From assembly GCA_009792885.1 (NCBI GenBank), contig WMCF01000080.1:2766785-2830784 (forward strand): 64,000 nt of DNA, read 5' to 3'. Of this stretch, positions 13,301-27,200 are shown piece after piece. The position numbers and the translations under genes were made by a program. The notes below the pieces were generated by a model that saw only the letters and a program-made list of their open reading frames with translations, made no database searches and had not been told where the DNA came from. Each line of letters opens with the position of its first letter. The stretch's first letter is position 1. The stretch is from Eremophila alpestris peregrina (Eukaryota > Chordata > Aves > Passeriformes > Alaudidae).

Positions 13301-16300
13301 TTGCAGATACAGATTTATACCAGCTGCAGAGTTCCAGGGAATTTTACTACAGTTCTTGTTAAAAATAAGTATTTCCAAGAGGCTGAGGAATCAAACAGAA
13401 AACAATGCCATTGTTTTGAGTCTGCAGTTGGCAGCATTGCACAAAATACGTAACATCCCTTCTGTGCAGTACAAGAAAAGAAGAGACAGTAGCTATCTCA
13501 TCCTTACAATGAGCAGAAATGTAATGCAGGCTTTCACTAAGTAATTTTGTCTTAGCAATTGGAGTTCAAAGATATTTTGAAAGGATGAGTAAAAATATGC
13601 TTAACCAGAACCCTACTGCATGCAATATTCAGACATGTTTTCATGTCCATCTTCTAATTATGCTTCAGTACATCAGCAGATGAGTCTAATGAAAGAAACA
13701 GTGATGAATTTCCACTGTTACAGTATGTTATGGGTGTCATCACACTTACCGTTTATAAATAAAATCAGTAAGTGTCCTAAGTATTCTCCTCTGCACTTCA
13801 TAGAAATTACTTTCCTCAGCACAACCAATTTTAGAATAAGGGTCCCTTAAAATAATTCTTCTGTTTTGTGGGAATCTTGCCATTCTGAGTGTTAGTCTGC
13901 ACTGTCTTTTGTCTTACAACATCTTGCTGTGTGGAGACCTGTACTCAATAGAGACCACTGGTTATGCCTGAAATACTAATAACTACACCTCACATTTAAA
14001 AGTAGTGCTGAAAAAGTGTTCAGAGCTGTTGTGGGAAGACTCTTCAAAGGCAGAGCTTTTCCTCCCTCCTTTGCAATATCATTAACTGTGATTCTGTGAG
14101 TGCCCCAGACTCTCTACCCTGTGCCCTACTTGCAAGCAGGACAAGCAGTCCCAGGATGAACCCACATCCAGTTTGCAGCACAGATTCATAAATGGAGAGC
14201 AGCAGTAGCATGCTCAGCACGTGCTGCCTTGGATCACTATGAACTACACTGGTCTCTTTGAGCTAAGTTCTCTCACACTCCTGCTGAGCTGCAGTAGGCT
14301 GTAGGGATCCTTTCTTTGGTCCCTGTCACTTTCACTGGCTTATATGTCCCTGAAAATGTCAGTTTTACCACAAGCAGCATAGCTAAGAATCTAAATATGG
14401 ATCTTGGATGGTATGCTGCAGCATTTAAATTAACATTAATGGTAGTTAATTCAAAGATGGGAAATTTCCAGCGAACTAGTTTGAGTATGGCAATTGCCTG
14501 TTTTTTCTTCCCCTTTCTGACCTCTGAATGAAACACAACTTTTTCCTCCCTTCATGACATCATTTTACCAAAGTACTAGTCACTGCTAGTTTGGTGTTGC
14601 TTCAAAACCTGTATGACTCTAGAACTGAATGCTGGGGTCATGTTTGTGGCTCAGTGCCTTGGGCACATACCTACAGAAGTACTTGCTCTACAGTCTTGAG
14701 AACTGGTTCAGAAAATGACCTGCAGTGGTTTTGGATACGTGTTACTTACGGGCAACCTCGGGATGCCCACTATTCCCCTGCAGTATTTGTGTACAGAGAT
14801 GTGATTTGACTACCATGGGCTTTGATAAAGTAGAGAAAGCAGAGCAGTGTCTGCCAGACCCACTAGCTGCTGCTGAAAGTTAGGTCAGCATGGAGGCTGC
14901 TCTAGCTTAACTTGGAGTAGTGCCTGAAGCTAAAAGCATCAACTGTCAGGAGGATATAAAGATGATTTATCACTATCTTATATGCTTAACTCTTTCTTTC
15001 TAATCTCCTCCCCTCTCCCCCCACCCCCTCTTAATTATGTATTGCTTGGCTGATTTTCTGGTTTTGACATCAAACCTCACATGCAACAGTAGAACATTCT
15101 AGAAAATGTCACTAAGTCCATACCAGATCTTTTGGAGGTAATTTTTAATACATGTTTATACTGGCTTATAGACTCTTGCAGTTAATTGGATATGCCTTCC
15201 ACTGATTAGAAGAAACTGACAGTTTCTCTTAACTAAATTAAGTGATCTATCTACCTGAAGCTAAAGTAGGCAACTGATGTTTCACCAGCAGGTTTCATTT
15301 CTTGCTGACCTGATTTGTTTGTTGAAGATTTATTTGCATTTTAACTTACAGAGTTTGATGCTATTCACTTACCAGCAAGATCAAAATGGAAAGTATTTTT
15401 GCTGGTTAAAAAAAAAGGTATATGTTAATCTTTATTTTGAGATTAAAAGTGTGAACTGTTGCCTGTCAAGTAATTTTTCTCCCTTCATTGGTTTCTGAAT
15501 GTGAATTTCACACATTGTCAGGGGTTTTGTTCTGCTTTTGAGTGTTCATTTCTTTTAATGGTGGGAAAGTTACATTTAAGAAGTTAAATTCTGTATTGTG
15601 AATATGAAACAGCAATGATTTAACTACCATTTAACATGTAAGTAAGGCAACTTATAAAGAAGTTGCCTTCAAAAATTCTTTTATTTTAATATTGGCTATG
15701 TAAGAAGCAGGAAAATGAGACTCTAACTTTAACAAACACAGTTTAGGATGAACCCCAGTAAATTTCTTTTAATTGGACAAAACTTATGCTGCCTCTTCTG
15801 GCACCAGTGTTTTTTAAACAGTTAAAACCAAAATCTGCTCATTGTTGAAACGTGTGGCACCATTTTAGAGGATTTTAATAGGTTGCTAGTTGTACTATCA
15901 GTTTCTAAACACAAGGAAGGACTTTTGAAATCTGAGCTGCTAATTCTGCTGTCACTGACTCCCTTTTCCTTACTTGTCTTTTAGAGTTAGTAAATCTGTC
16001 TTCTGCTGTGAGAAGTTGTAACAAATGAATCATAATTTTGGAAATTGCAGAAATGTGTAGTAAATAAATGCTAATGATTTCTGTCACCACCCTGTTTTTT
16101 TCCTTGCATTACCACCTCTGATCTTTTTAATCTATGCTCTTGCTTTTTGACCTTCCCACAATCACTGTTTTAATTATATGAAAACAGAAGGATAGGTATT
16201 TACAACTGAGCAGAAGTTGGACATAACAATTAGGAAGGCAAAGCCTTATTTCTCTCCTATTCCAGCTCTTCTAGTCAAATGCTGTCAACAGAAGTGATTC

Positions 16301-18539
16301 TGGCCTAGTAGATGAACAGTGAAAGCACAATTGTGAGTTCTGAAATACACTTCTTAATAGCACTGCCAGCCTCAGACTCCAGAATCTGACTCAGCTAAGC
16401 AGTGTTTTCCTCCTCCCCCTCTGTCTTGTCAGTGTGAGTTCACAGTTAGTGGGGCATGTGACTGCCATGCAGATCATGCACTTGAACAATCATCTGTAGT
16501 CCATAGGGCAGGTAAATTGGGTGTGCTGACAGTAGGGTGCACAAGGCAAGCAAACCAAGCCTCTTCCAGTACAAAAAAAAACTTGCTCAAGAAACACCAA
16601 GTTTTACATCTTTGATCTACAGTTACTTTCTCGTTATTTGTGTAACCAGCACCCCACTACCACTGCAGACCAGCAGCCTGAACCAGTGCCATGTATTTCA
16701 CATGCAATTAGCAGGAATGGGTAGATTACCCCAGAGCTCTTTTTCTCATGGAAACCTCTTATTTTACACAGATTATCAGTAGGAGGAGTTATTATTGGCA
16801 GATAGGCACTATTTAGGCTTTTATTCAGGAGCCACAGTACCTGCATTTCAGATTACACAGAGATGGTAAAAAGCTTCTTACAAATGTTCCTCAGCAAAAC
16901 AATGAAGATGAAAGATGCAGTTGAAATTATAACAAAAAATATGTTCTTTCCATTTATTTATTCTACAAGGCATTCCTTCTTGACATCAAATATCCTTCCA
17001 AGTACGTTTCACAAGTCTAGTGGAAGTCTTAATGTTAAAACTTTTTGGAAAAAAATACATTAAACAAGTATTCAAGGAAATCTTTCCATGTTTTGGTTAA
17101 AATTGCATTAGATCTGGCCCATAAGTATTTGTCTTAATCTTAACCAAGGGTACTTACAACTTGCCATTAATTGTGATGAGTCCAGTGATTGTCTTCTTAA
17201 TCATGTTGATAAGTACTTGCTCAGACTAATACAATTCATGAAAGGCTTCATAAGCATGAACAAAGGTTTCATAATTTGGCTCAGTATATTTGAAATGTCA
17301 AAAGGCAAGTTTCTAGCCGACTGCCTTCCTCTCCCAAAGTATGGGACTTGCTAGATTCCTTCTTAGGGGACTACTGCATCTTTTCTATATTTGGTGTGAA
17401 GGCTAAGTTACAATATGTGATATGCAGAGTGCTGGCAGTAATAAAATCTCTGTTCAAAAAAGTGGCAGATTTATTTCTATGTTTTTTATTTATTATACAG
17501 GACCCAGTTAAAACTAAGCTTTAGACTGTGCTTCAGTAAGTCGTTTGTTGAGCAGCATGAACACAGTTTTTGTAAGATAGAGTTTTCCTTTTTTTCTGAA
17601 GCTTTTTTGTTAAGACCCTGACAAATAGTAATACTAGTATTACTGAATACCTTACTGAAATGAAAAATATGGGGAAAACATCCAGAGAAAGATTGCAACA
17701 GTAAATAACTGAAATTCAGTTACTGTTGTTTTTCTTGGTGGAATATTTCTGTGATTTTTTTTAATTTTTATTTGATGTATTTAATACTGTTTTTCCTTAA
17801 TCATATGAATCTATATAAGGCATGGGCCTTGTGCTACCTTAGTCACTCTTTCCACTTAGCTCTGCTATCTGTGGGGGTGGTGAAAAAAGTACACCTCAAA
17901 TCATACTGCCCTAATTCATTTTAGACCTCTTCTGAAGATCTAACTGCTGAAATACTGTTTCCTTTTTAATTAAGGGCCTAAGAAAAAAAGTTTTCGAATG
18001 TGATGCAGGTGTTTTCAGTCTGTATAAACAGCAGCTCTTCATGGCAGTCCTTCTACAGAAATACATTTAACTCCTTGGGTTAAGGTTTGGGTGCGTGATG
18101 GCAAGCATCTAGGAATAGATGATGTTATTCAATGCAGAGTTAGTTGTGTTGTTGATGAGTCACTGTCTGGTTAACTGTTCTTTTCAATCTGCTTCGTTCA
18201 TTACTTTTCCCTCTACAAACTGTGAAATTAATATTTATTGAACACCTTGATTGAAGTAATTCCTGTAATGATGGGTAAATTTTTTCATTTCAGTATCTTG
18301 TTGAATTTGAGGTTTTTTTCTGTTGTTGCTCCTGAGGCAGTAACTGAAGTAAATGGGAGGAATTTGGTGGTTACCTGGCAAAGTCACACATTTTTTGGTA
18401 GTTTAAGTAAGTACCATGTCAGAGTCGTTCATCTATCAGTTCATTTGACTCTTCCCTTTGGAGACGTTTCACTCCTATTCCAATTACCAAGGAGACTAAA
18501 CATAATGTACCAGAATTAGACAAAATAATGATTCTTTTA

Positions 18540-18620
18540 TACCCCCCTTCCCCCAAAAAAAACCCAAAAGAAACACAAACAAACAAACAAAAAACACCAC
18601 ATCAACCAAACAAACACAAA
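18540..18620. repeat. A/C-rich low-complexity tract
   Basis: A C-run/A-run stretch (starting ACCCCCCTTCCCCC and continuing as repeated CAAA units) shares composition with the tracts at 850-890 and 2820-2960. No coding content is seen. Confidence 0.8.
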
Positions 18621-21113
18621 TCTACAATTTGCAATACTTTTTGTTTTAAAGTCCTGGTAACGTGCCCTGAATATCTGCTGGGAAAGGGAAGGTAGTATTC
18701 TCTTAATTATTTGTTATGTATCTTAAAGTTCCTGGACTGGAATTTCTGGTGCTCTTCTTTGCATTGAATTGATTACAAGGTGATGGCATTGTAACTCCTG
18801 CTCAAGGTAGGAAGAAGAGGAGCCTTTATTTACGAGAGCCTCTGTGTTTATGTTTCCCTTTGATAACCGTCTCAGGCTGCATTTTAGGTTTTGCTCCTCC
18901 TTAGGAACTCAAGTCTAGAAAAACAACAGGTCTGCATTTTATGACTTCCCTTAAGCACTTGCAGCAGAATAAAATTAGCATTGTATTTTAATTGTGTCTC
19001 TAATGCTGAAAAAAATAATGGTGAGGCTGGTAGTAAACTTGTTAATACCTTCTGTTGGTGTTGAAGTTATGAGCAACAGCACAAGCAATTTAGCTTTCTG
19101 GCCAGTAACTCAGGAAGACAGCTCTGTTTTAATATGTATGTGAGTCATACTTGTTATCTCTGTAAATACAAAAGGAGAAGGCAAGCAAAGTAGTAATACT
19201 TTACTTAGAGCTTAAGTTATTAATGAAATAGGCTTGAAAACTGAAACAAAACAAGCATGTGAAGGGAGTTAGGAAAGTGGCTGATAGTTGTTATAAAGCA
19301 AGCAGGTTTTCACGTTGCTACATGAGCAGTTACATAAATTGTGAGACACAGTGTCATTCAGATGTTGTGAACAGGGGTCCATTTCATTATTCCTCTGACA
19401 GAATTACTTTTAGAACTGAACAAGTCCCTGCCACTGTGTCTACCTAACGTATTGCTGGTGTCAGTGATACTGCTTTGCTTCTTGTACTTTCCCCTCACTA
19501 TAAATACAGTAGGCAGATGCTTTATCAGTTTTCTCCTTAGTTCATAAACTCCACCTGCCTTTCTATAAGCTCTGCATGTGCAGTGTTTTAGATTCATATA
19601 AATCTTTAGACTCCAGGTTCTTCTCATTTCAGTGAGAAGTGGGGAACCAATCAGAAGCCGTGTTTTGAACCTGGGCTCTGGTATTTGTGAGGCTGATGTG
19701 AGGGGCCATAAAGAGGAGGAGGCAGTGAGCATCAGGTGTGACTGCTGCATTTTGTTTTTTACCTCTTAGCTTGACCACAACATGAGTCATGGCAGACAGT
19801 TGGGCAGAGGTCAGAAAATGTTCCATACAGGTGACCAGGCAGTCATAAGGCTACAGTAACATAGCTGTGTTTGTAATGAGATGGCTGGTCATGTAATCTC
19901 CTGATAGGGTAAGGTTTGTCTCAGCGGATCTGGGGAACCGTTCGGTCCTTCGATCATCTTGTTTTGCCGACTGATTAATAGTGCTCTTCGTTTTACGATG
20001 TTTGGATTTATTAGTACAGACATTCATGTGCATTTTTAAAAGAGAATGTCGTACTGCAATTCTTTCAGAAACAGTTCCAAGCTATTTGAAAAACTGGTTT
20101 TAAGCTCTATGACAATGATTATATATCTTCTCATAAACATTTTTGTGGGAATTTTTTTTCCGGTGCTCCTTTAATTGTTTTTTATTGAAGTAATTTTGGA
20201 ACAGATTGGATAAAGCATGCCCACCCTAAATTATCTGTGCTAAAGTAACTATGTTAACTTGTTTCACTATTAAATAAAAAAATCTAACATCCTGGATTAT
20301 ATCAAAAGCTTAGACAAAAGGTTCAGCACCATATGCTGTATAAGAAAGACAATAGTAAAATAAACTTAGAACCAGACTCTAGTTGATGTAAAAAACAGTG
20401 TTGGCTGCACAGGAAAATTTCACACAAGAATCTTCATATGTTAGGGCATCCGTTATTTGTAGTAGTGCTTAGGAATTTACTAGTAAATGTTCAGGAAATA
20501 AGAGGAACAAAAACCCCATCAGTTTGTGTTAATAAAAGCAGAACATTTTGGAGAAACATTCAAAATTTGTTAATTCCTGCACAATTCTGTAGCTGTATGC
20601 ACTGAAGTCACTCCTTCTGTTCAGAGTCTTATGAAAATAAATGCAGTGAGTATTGGTCTGTTTTGAAATGCTGCTTGAGAACAGCAAAAGAGAATGAAGA
20701 GTATAATTAGAAATCTCATACTAGATTTTGGGGCTTGTACTGTACAGTACTATAATTTTGTACACCCATGTCACTAGAACTTGTCCCCTGGTCCTGCCCC
20801 CAGGACACACTTTTGCAAGTGTGAGCAGTTCACTTTTGGAAGCATAGGTAGTATGGGATCTAAGACAAACTCTTAGGGTAGCACCTTGCAAGATCTTTGA
20901 GGGAAATACTTGGAGCAGTGGAAAATACATAAAAGAAATTAAGGGAAGGAATCATACAGGAAAGTAGAGATTGCAGACGTGGTTATTAATTGTATAGCAA
21001 CCTACAATCCTGCCATTTATTACTGATAATCTTCTCAAAATGAGAGTAAAATGTTAATAACTAAAGTGTAGTTCTCAGCTTTGGTTCAAAATTTATTTGA
21101 TTGGTTTGATGCT

Positions 21114-21275
21114 GGTATGGTTTTTTTGGGGGTCTGGTTGATTGCTTTTTGTTTGGTTTTTCGTTCCTCTTTTTTTTTTTTTTATTTTGATGGTTTTTTG
21201 GGTTTTTTGTTGGGGTTTTGTGAAGGAGGAGGGGTGTTTTGTTTGGGGTTTTGTTTGTTTATTTTGTTTCAGTAG
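21114..21275. repeat. T/G-rich low-complexity tract
   Basis: About 160 bp of + strand is nearly pure T and G, with a T-run at 21171-21183 and several GGG or GGGG runs (around 21128, 21200, 21211, 21231 and 21245). It is the opposite-strand counterpart of the A/C tracts elsewhere in the introns. As part of the + strand pre-mRNA it would be a long GU/U-rich stretch. The Phe/Gly/Cys-rich open frames over it are compositional artefacts. Confidence 0.85.
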
Positions 21276-24200
21276 CCAGGGTCTCCTAGTTCTTCCAGGA
21301 GACTTGCAATGTTTTGCTTTCAACCTGTCAAGGTGTCTCTATTGCATCTTTCTCTTTTGTTGACAGCAGACTTTGTGTGTTTCCAGAGACTATAAAGCAA
21401 GAATAGTCTGTACATAGTTTTGTATAATGACATTCTCTCATTTTTCTATTGCTGACCGAAGATAGATTTCCACAGTAAGGAAGGATTCTGTTAAGAAAAT
21501 AATTCTGCACCTGCTGCCAGAATTAGATTTTTGCAAACTGTGTTGTTCTAACAAGTTCCTCTGTCCCATTTCATGTACTGAATTACCAAAATCAACAAAT
21601 TGCTTTAGATTTTCTTCCCTACCCACAATCCCTGTCTTCCTATCAAAACCAGTTTAGCTTAGTTTAGATTCAGTTTAGCCCTTCTGCCCTTCCATATGAG
21701 GGCTTTAATTTTAATTAATTATTTCTTCCTGGTTTTGTTCTTCCACTGATGCTTCAGAAAATTAAATCTCACTTTATTTTAGGATTGTAAAACTTGAAGT
21801 TTTCCAGTGTTTCCAGCGTTCAGAAGTTGTTTAGATAATACCTAATATGCTGTATAAGCGTCTCTTTGTGAGAATTGTGTAGGTTTAGTGTCTGCTTTCA
21901 GCAGGAATAACAAGTAACAAATAACTGGAACTGTAAAAAGAAAGTATTCATAGGATTGCTGAATTTTTTACTGTTCAGAAAGACTAATGTGTGCTATTGA
22001 CATTTAGGAAATGTGATAAGCACTAAGTTGCATAGAAGTTTTTCCGTGTTTCTGAAATTGTGAGACAATGCAAAAAACACCAAAGGAGTGACATTCTTTG
22101 TAATCTGTTTTTTCACTTTGAATCAACTTATTTGTGGTTACTGAATGTAACTACTGGAACAGCTATGTATTTCTAAGTGCAGTGCCGCACAGTTTTTATC
22201 ATGTATGTGAAAATAGGGAAGTATTTTAATCAAATTTTGAAGATAATTAGAAGTAAAACATTGCTTTAAATGGTCATTGCTTGGAGCAGGAAAAAAAAAG
22301 CAAACATATTTTATCTCTTCTGGGGAATCTAAACTTGATAGTAAAGAAACAGCAAACACTTGCAGTTTCAACAGCAGAGCATGTTCAACCAAGAAATGTA
22401 ATGCAGGAAACCAGAAGTAGCAATATTCTTGCCACTGAATCCTGTCCTATTTATGTGATTTCAGTACATATGCATGCACTCTGCTTTTTGCTGAGTTTCA
22501 AATAAGTTTTAAGTACTTACAGAAAAAGCCGTAAATAGGGAAACTGGTTCTGTTATTAGTGGTTTTGGTGTTGATTTCTCAGTAAACAGAAGATGTCACA
22601 TGATGGACCATAATTTCCCTTATATATGAAAAAAATAACGTCATCAGTAGAACTTAAAATCTACACCTTTTTTCCTGAAAGTGAGCTAATTCTGTAGCAA
22701 CAATAATGAAATGGTGACATGGTGCTGAACTTGTTTTTATAGCTGTGCTGTTCACATACCTGAGTACCAGTAATTTGAGTTGCTTTTGTTTTTGAAGGCT
22801 TGCAGTGGATCAGCAATACTTCTGTAACTTCAGAGGCCTGGGGAAATGGGTCTTTTTGGCAGTTTTGATAACTGATTGAACATTTAGATAACCTCCTTTT
22901 TCCTGGTTAGATTCTGTTTGGTATGATCTGATGTGGGATCAGATAAGCAAACTTACTTTTTCTCAGATAATTTATCTAATTTCAGAATCTTGATGTGCTA
23001 AAGATATCTTTGTGTTTGCTGCCCTTACTTGGGACAGTAGGTCCATTGTATCATACTTTATCATCACTCTTTCTGGAGCATATTTTTAATACTTCTTTTA
23101 TGCGTATTTTTAGCATATAGAAGAAGGGATTCTCAAGTTCTCTGGTGTTCAGAAAAAAAAATTTATATCCTAGATACTTCTGGCTTTAGATAATTTGCAG
23201 GTATTGGAAAAAATCAGTATTTTTAAAGGCTTCATGTGTTTTGGTACATCAAAGCTCCTTTCTCCTAATTAAGAAATTCTCTTCAACAAACCTCATTGAT
23301 CATGAGAACAATTTGAGATTTACCTTGTAATTCACAGAACAGTCCCACATATCCTTCTGCCTCAGATGTCTTCCTGCTTGCCTGCCTTCCTGAAGGTTCC
23401 TAATGCTTCATGTTTATACTTTGCTTTGTTCTACCTTTCAATTTTTTTCAGTTCACATGTGATTATAATTTGTTCTTTAGAGCCTTTCTTCTGGGCCTGG
23501 ATGGGATTCATGTGGTCCTCTGTGGGACTGATGAGGCAATATAAATGTTGGCCACAGGATGCCTACCCTGCCAAGAGTCTTGGGAATCATAATTTATGTG
23601 GCAACTGCATCTTGGGGAAAAAAATCTTCCTTTACAATCTTACATATTGCCCTTGATTTTTATGCCTGAAAGTTCTTGGGGAGTGCATTCCTGAATGGGT
23701 TATCCTTACTCTTTTGGACAGGAGGATCAGGAGGAATGGAAGTAGATTTGTTTTTCTCACAGATCAGAGGCTAGAAGGCAACCCATGGGCATCCTAGAAA
23801 AATATAGTTATTTCTTTTCCTGTTTTTCACGTGGAGTTTTCTGGTTTCATAAACTAGCTGAGTATGTTTTTTGACAAAGGAGAACAAAAGCCAACTCATT
23901 AACTCTTGTTACAAATCTTTACTGAATATTTACAAGAAAACAAATGTTCATGTAGTTAGTTCATCTCTTCTGAAACCCTTACTGTCTCCCCAAGAATCGT
24001 TTGTCAGATTACAGTGAGTAAAAAGCTTAAAAGAAAACCTTAATTTGTGTTGGTGAAGTCAGTGGAAAGTTTGTTTCAGCCTTAATTATAAAGAAACTGC
24101 TGTCTTTGTGTGATTCTTTACTTTGTTCCATTCTGCATCTTTTCTGGTTTTGATTGGGTTTTGTGGTTTTTGTTTTATTCTACTCCTTTTATGGGCTAGC

Positions 24201-27200
24201 AAATTCTTTTGTTTTATTTGCAAATAAGTTTAGAGGGAAGACCTGAAGGCATGAAGATTGGAGTGAGGACAGGGATATGGGAGACATGGAATATCAGACC
24301 TAACAATCACAGATTAATCAAAAAGGAAGTCAAATGCACCTTATTTTGTATAATGCTAGCCAGAACTGGGATCTTTTTGTGCTCAAAATTCTCAGGCAGT
24401 TTTTTTTCAAGCCACCTCTTTCATGCTGTCCCCCTGCTGCCCCCTTGTTTTCTCTTTAAGCCATAAACCTTCTGTCGAACCTGTTGCATCCTCCAAGCTG
24501 AGGCCTGACATGCATGCAGGAACGTGCAGACTTGGAAGACAAAATAGAACTTGATCTCTCAAAATTATTTTCTTTTCTGATGATCTTGCTGATTATCTAG
24601 CTTGGAGCCAGAAAATAGCTCATTGGGAGCACTTTTCTTACTGGCTTGCAGGAAAGTTGGGAGGAGTTCTGCTCTTTAAATGGGAGTTTTTAGTGGAGCT
24701 TCTCCATACTGTTGTATGTAGTCTAGACTAGCAAAACTCCCTTGGATTGTTTGTTTCCCACTTTAATTGTATCTCCTATGTAAGAGTTTTTCAAAGGGAT
24801 TAGATGACTTATGCAGGAGCACAAAGTTACTGAAAGAATAAACTGAGAAGTGTGCAAGGAGTTCTGTGAGGAAGTCCAAGCTAATGTTATTTCCTTCAGC
24901 TTCCCACTGAGAATATCTGTCCTTGCTTATGGAGAAGCTGTGTCTCTTTGAAAACGTGGTACTGTAAACTTTTTATTATTCACCTCCATATTTTTTTCTT
25001 CTCAAGTAGTGAAGAAGAAAAGTGCCTCCTTTTGAGGGAAAAAAATAGAAGTGGAACAGACCAGAGTTAAGAAAACTCCCCTGTGCATGCTGTTTCTTCT
25101 TGTTCTCTTAGTGAAGTAACTCAAAATATATAGTAAATAGGTTAGATAACTTAATTAATTATTCTAATTTAAATTCAACTGTTAACGATTCTGAAAAGTG
25201 AAGATCAAATATCATCTCAGACACTGTATGACAGACACACCTCTGCCAATGATTTTAAGATGCATATTTCTAAATATGAGGCTATAGAAGTAAGACCCAC
25301 AAACTTGCAGACAAATAATGAGTTCTGTATGGCAGACCTTGAAGTCTCTGAAAGTCTTTGAATTCAGTGTTCTCTTAGGATGGTACCATCCATCCCTTTT
25401 TAAATGGGTTTAAGTTCTTACTGCATATTGCAACCTGCAAAAGATGATTGATACACAATTTGAATGGATTTACTTGTTTTGAAGTAATGTCAGCCTTTAT
25501 AGTTCAAATTAGCTGGTTGTTACAGCTGTATTGAGCACATTACAATCAACATATATGGTCATAGCATGTTCACTTTCCAGATTATTTCTAAAAATATTAT
25601 TTTCTCCTTATTTGCATAGAATGTATAATTTTTGTTTATTTTCTGTTTTTGAGGCATGTGGCTGTTGTCCTCTTAATGTGTGGATCCAAAGTAGTGATGA
25701 TCTCTTGTCAACATTTTTTACTTTCTCATGCTATAGATAAAGTATGAGAAACAAACACTGCACTTATCTTCTAGCTCTAAACACATATATTTTATAACAA
25801 AGCAGATATATTTTTATCTGTTTACAATTTCAGTTATATTTAACACTTTCCTTACACTTTAAAGAAGTTAGTACAACTAGGAAGTAGTTTCCTGTATTTT
25901 GCTCCTTTCTACATACTTCATGTTTTCCCAAGGAAAAAATTAATTTTATATGTCTCCAAAATGTTTTTGCGTTGTGATTCAATATTCTGCTGAAGTCATA
26001 TTACTCTTTTATGAAATTTCTTAGTGTATTACTTGGCATTCCACCCAAGAGGAGGCTGAAAATTTGAGAGTAGCTATATTTTTATGTGTCATCCCAATTT
26101 ATTAATTTTATGCAGTTATCCAGAATCCATTTTTTATGTATTGCATTATATACTTTTTCTTGACCTAATATGAAGTCAGTCATAAATACTGACATAAATA
26201 TTAACTGTGTTAAATACCAGTCTCTTACTTGGCATTTATTTCTTACCCAGGAGGAAGATAGTTAGGTACTTCTGATACATGGTAGATACTTTAGATACAT
26301 GGTGCTTGTTTGATGACGTAGTACAGAGTGTTGGGTAAGAGGCTGGTGAAGATTAGAAAATTCTGGCAGAGCCACAGGGGTTTCAGTAAATCTACACTGA
26401 TTCACACCAGTTGTAATTAGTGCTTGACAATTGCAGATAACTGTTTTTCTTTGATTGTCCCAAGTTTCAATAGATTTGCAGCTTCTCAATGAAAAGAAAC
26501 TTTTTCATTTTAAAATGTGTTTTTCTATTTAGCATTTTCTTTTCCTTGTTGGAATATATGTAGTGCTAATGTTTCCATCATAACAGATGTTATAATGCAT
26601 ATAAACAGTATAGCAGTACTGTTTGTTTATTTCATCCAAACCACAGAAGAGTGACTTAAATGTCCCCTGTGATTGGTAATGAGGTGAAAGAAGTCACTGT
26701 TACCACCAGAAGGTTGCTTTCTAGCAAGGTTCCAGAGTTAAACCTCCATTTTGCAGTTTAGGTGTAGGGCTAGAATGTTCTGTCTTGAACTCACAAAATA
26801 GGATTATCTAATGAGGAAAGAAGCACTATTGGAAAAATGAGCAGCGTTGAAGAGCAGCTTCAACTCATCCAGCAGTAGATGTTTTTCAGATGTATTTTAG
26901 TAAGGTGCAGATACGTGGTCAAATCTAAATACTGCTGAATGGTTACAGAAAGTGATAAACCACTTAATCACCTCCTTTATTGTGTAATGTATTGTGAAAG
27001 GTGTATATGGCATATGTAGGGGCAGGACCTTTTTCAGTTGCAGAATTTTTTAGAGTTCCTGGCATGTCTTCATTTTCTTAAATAAATAATGTGGAAGAAA
27101 GAATTAGAGTTTTAAGTTTCTCATACTGATTCTAAAAAAGGGGGGAAATTTGTCTTAGCATTGTATTTTGCTTCTAATCAAACCCATTCTATTGAAGTAT

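Larger units (their letters stand above)
3557..21100 (+). other. GNAQ: GNAQ intron 2, 5' part
   Basis: This is about 17.5 kb of AT-rich non-coding sequence after the exon 2 donor. It contains one short antisense CR1 tail (about 4245-4350), an A/C-rich tract (18540-18620), and scattered homopolymers such as T18 near 3599. Two minus-strand open frames stand out for length, 7228-7701 (157 codons) and 12124-12546 (140 codons). Neither has a domain I recognise, and neither shows splice or promoter context. Small perfect hairpins occur at 6072-6097, 10653-10679 and 15644-15669, about as many as chance would give in a window this size. I see no gene in the remainder. Confidence 0.85.

Noticed and set aside
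21081..21363. Phe/Gly/Cys-rich open frames on the + strand
   Set aside because: They are artefacts of the T/G-rich tract.
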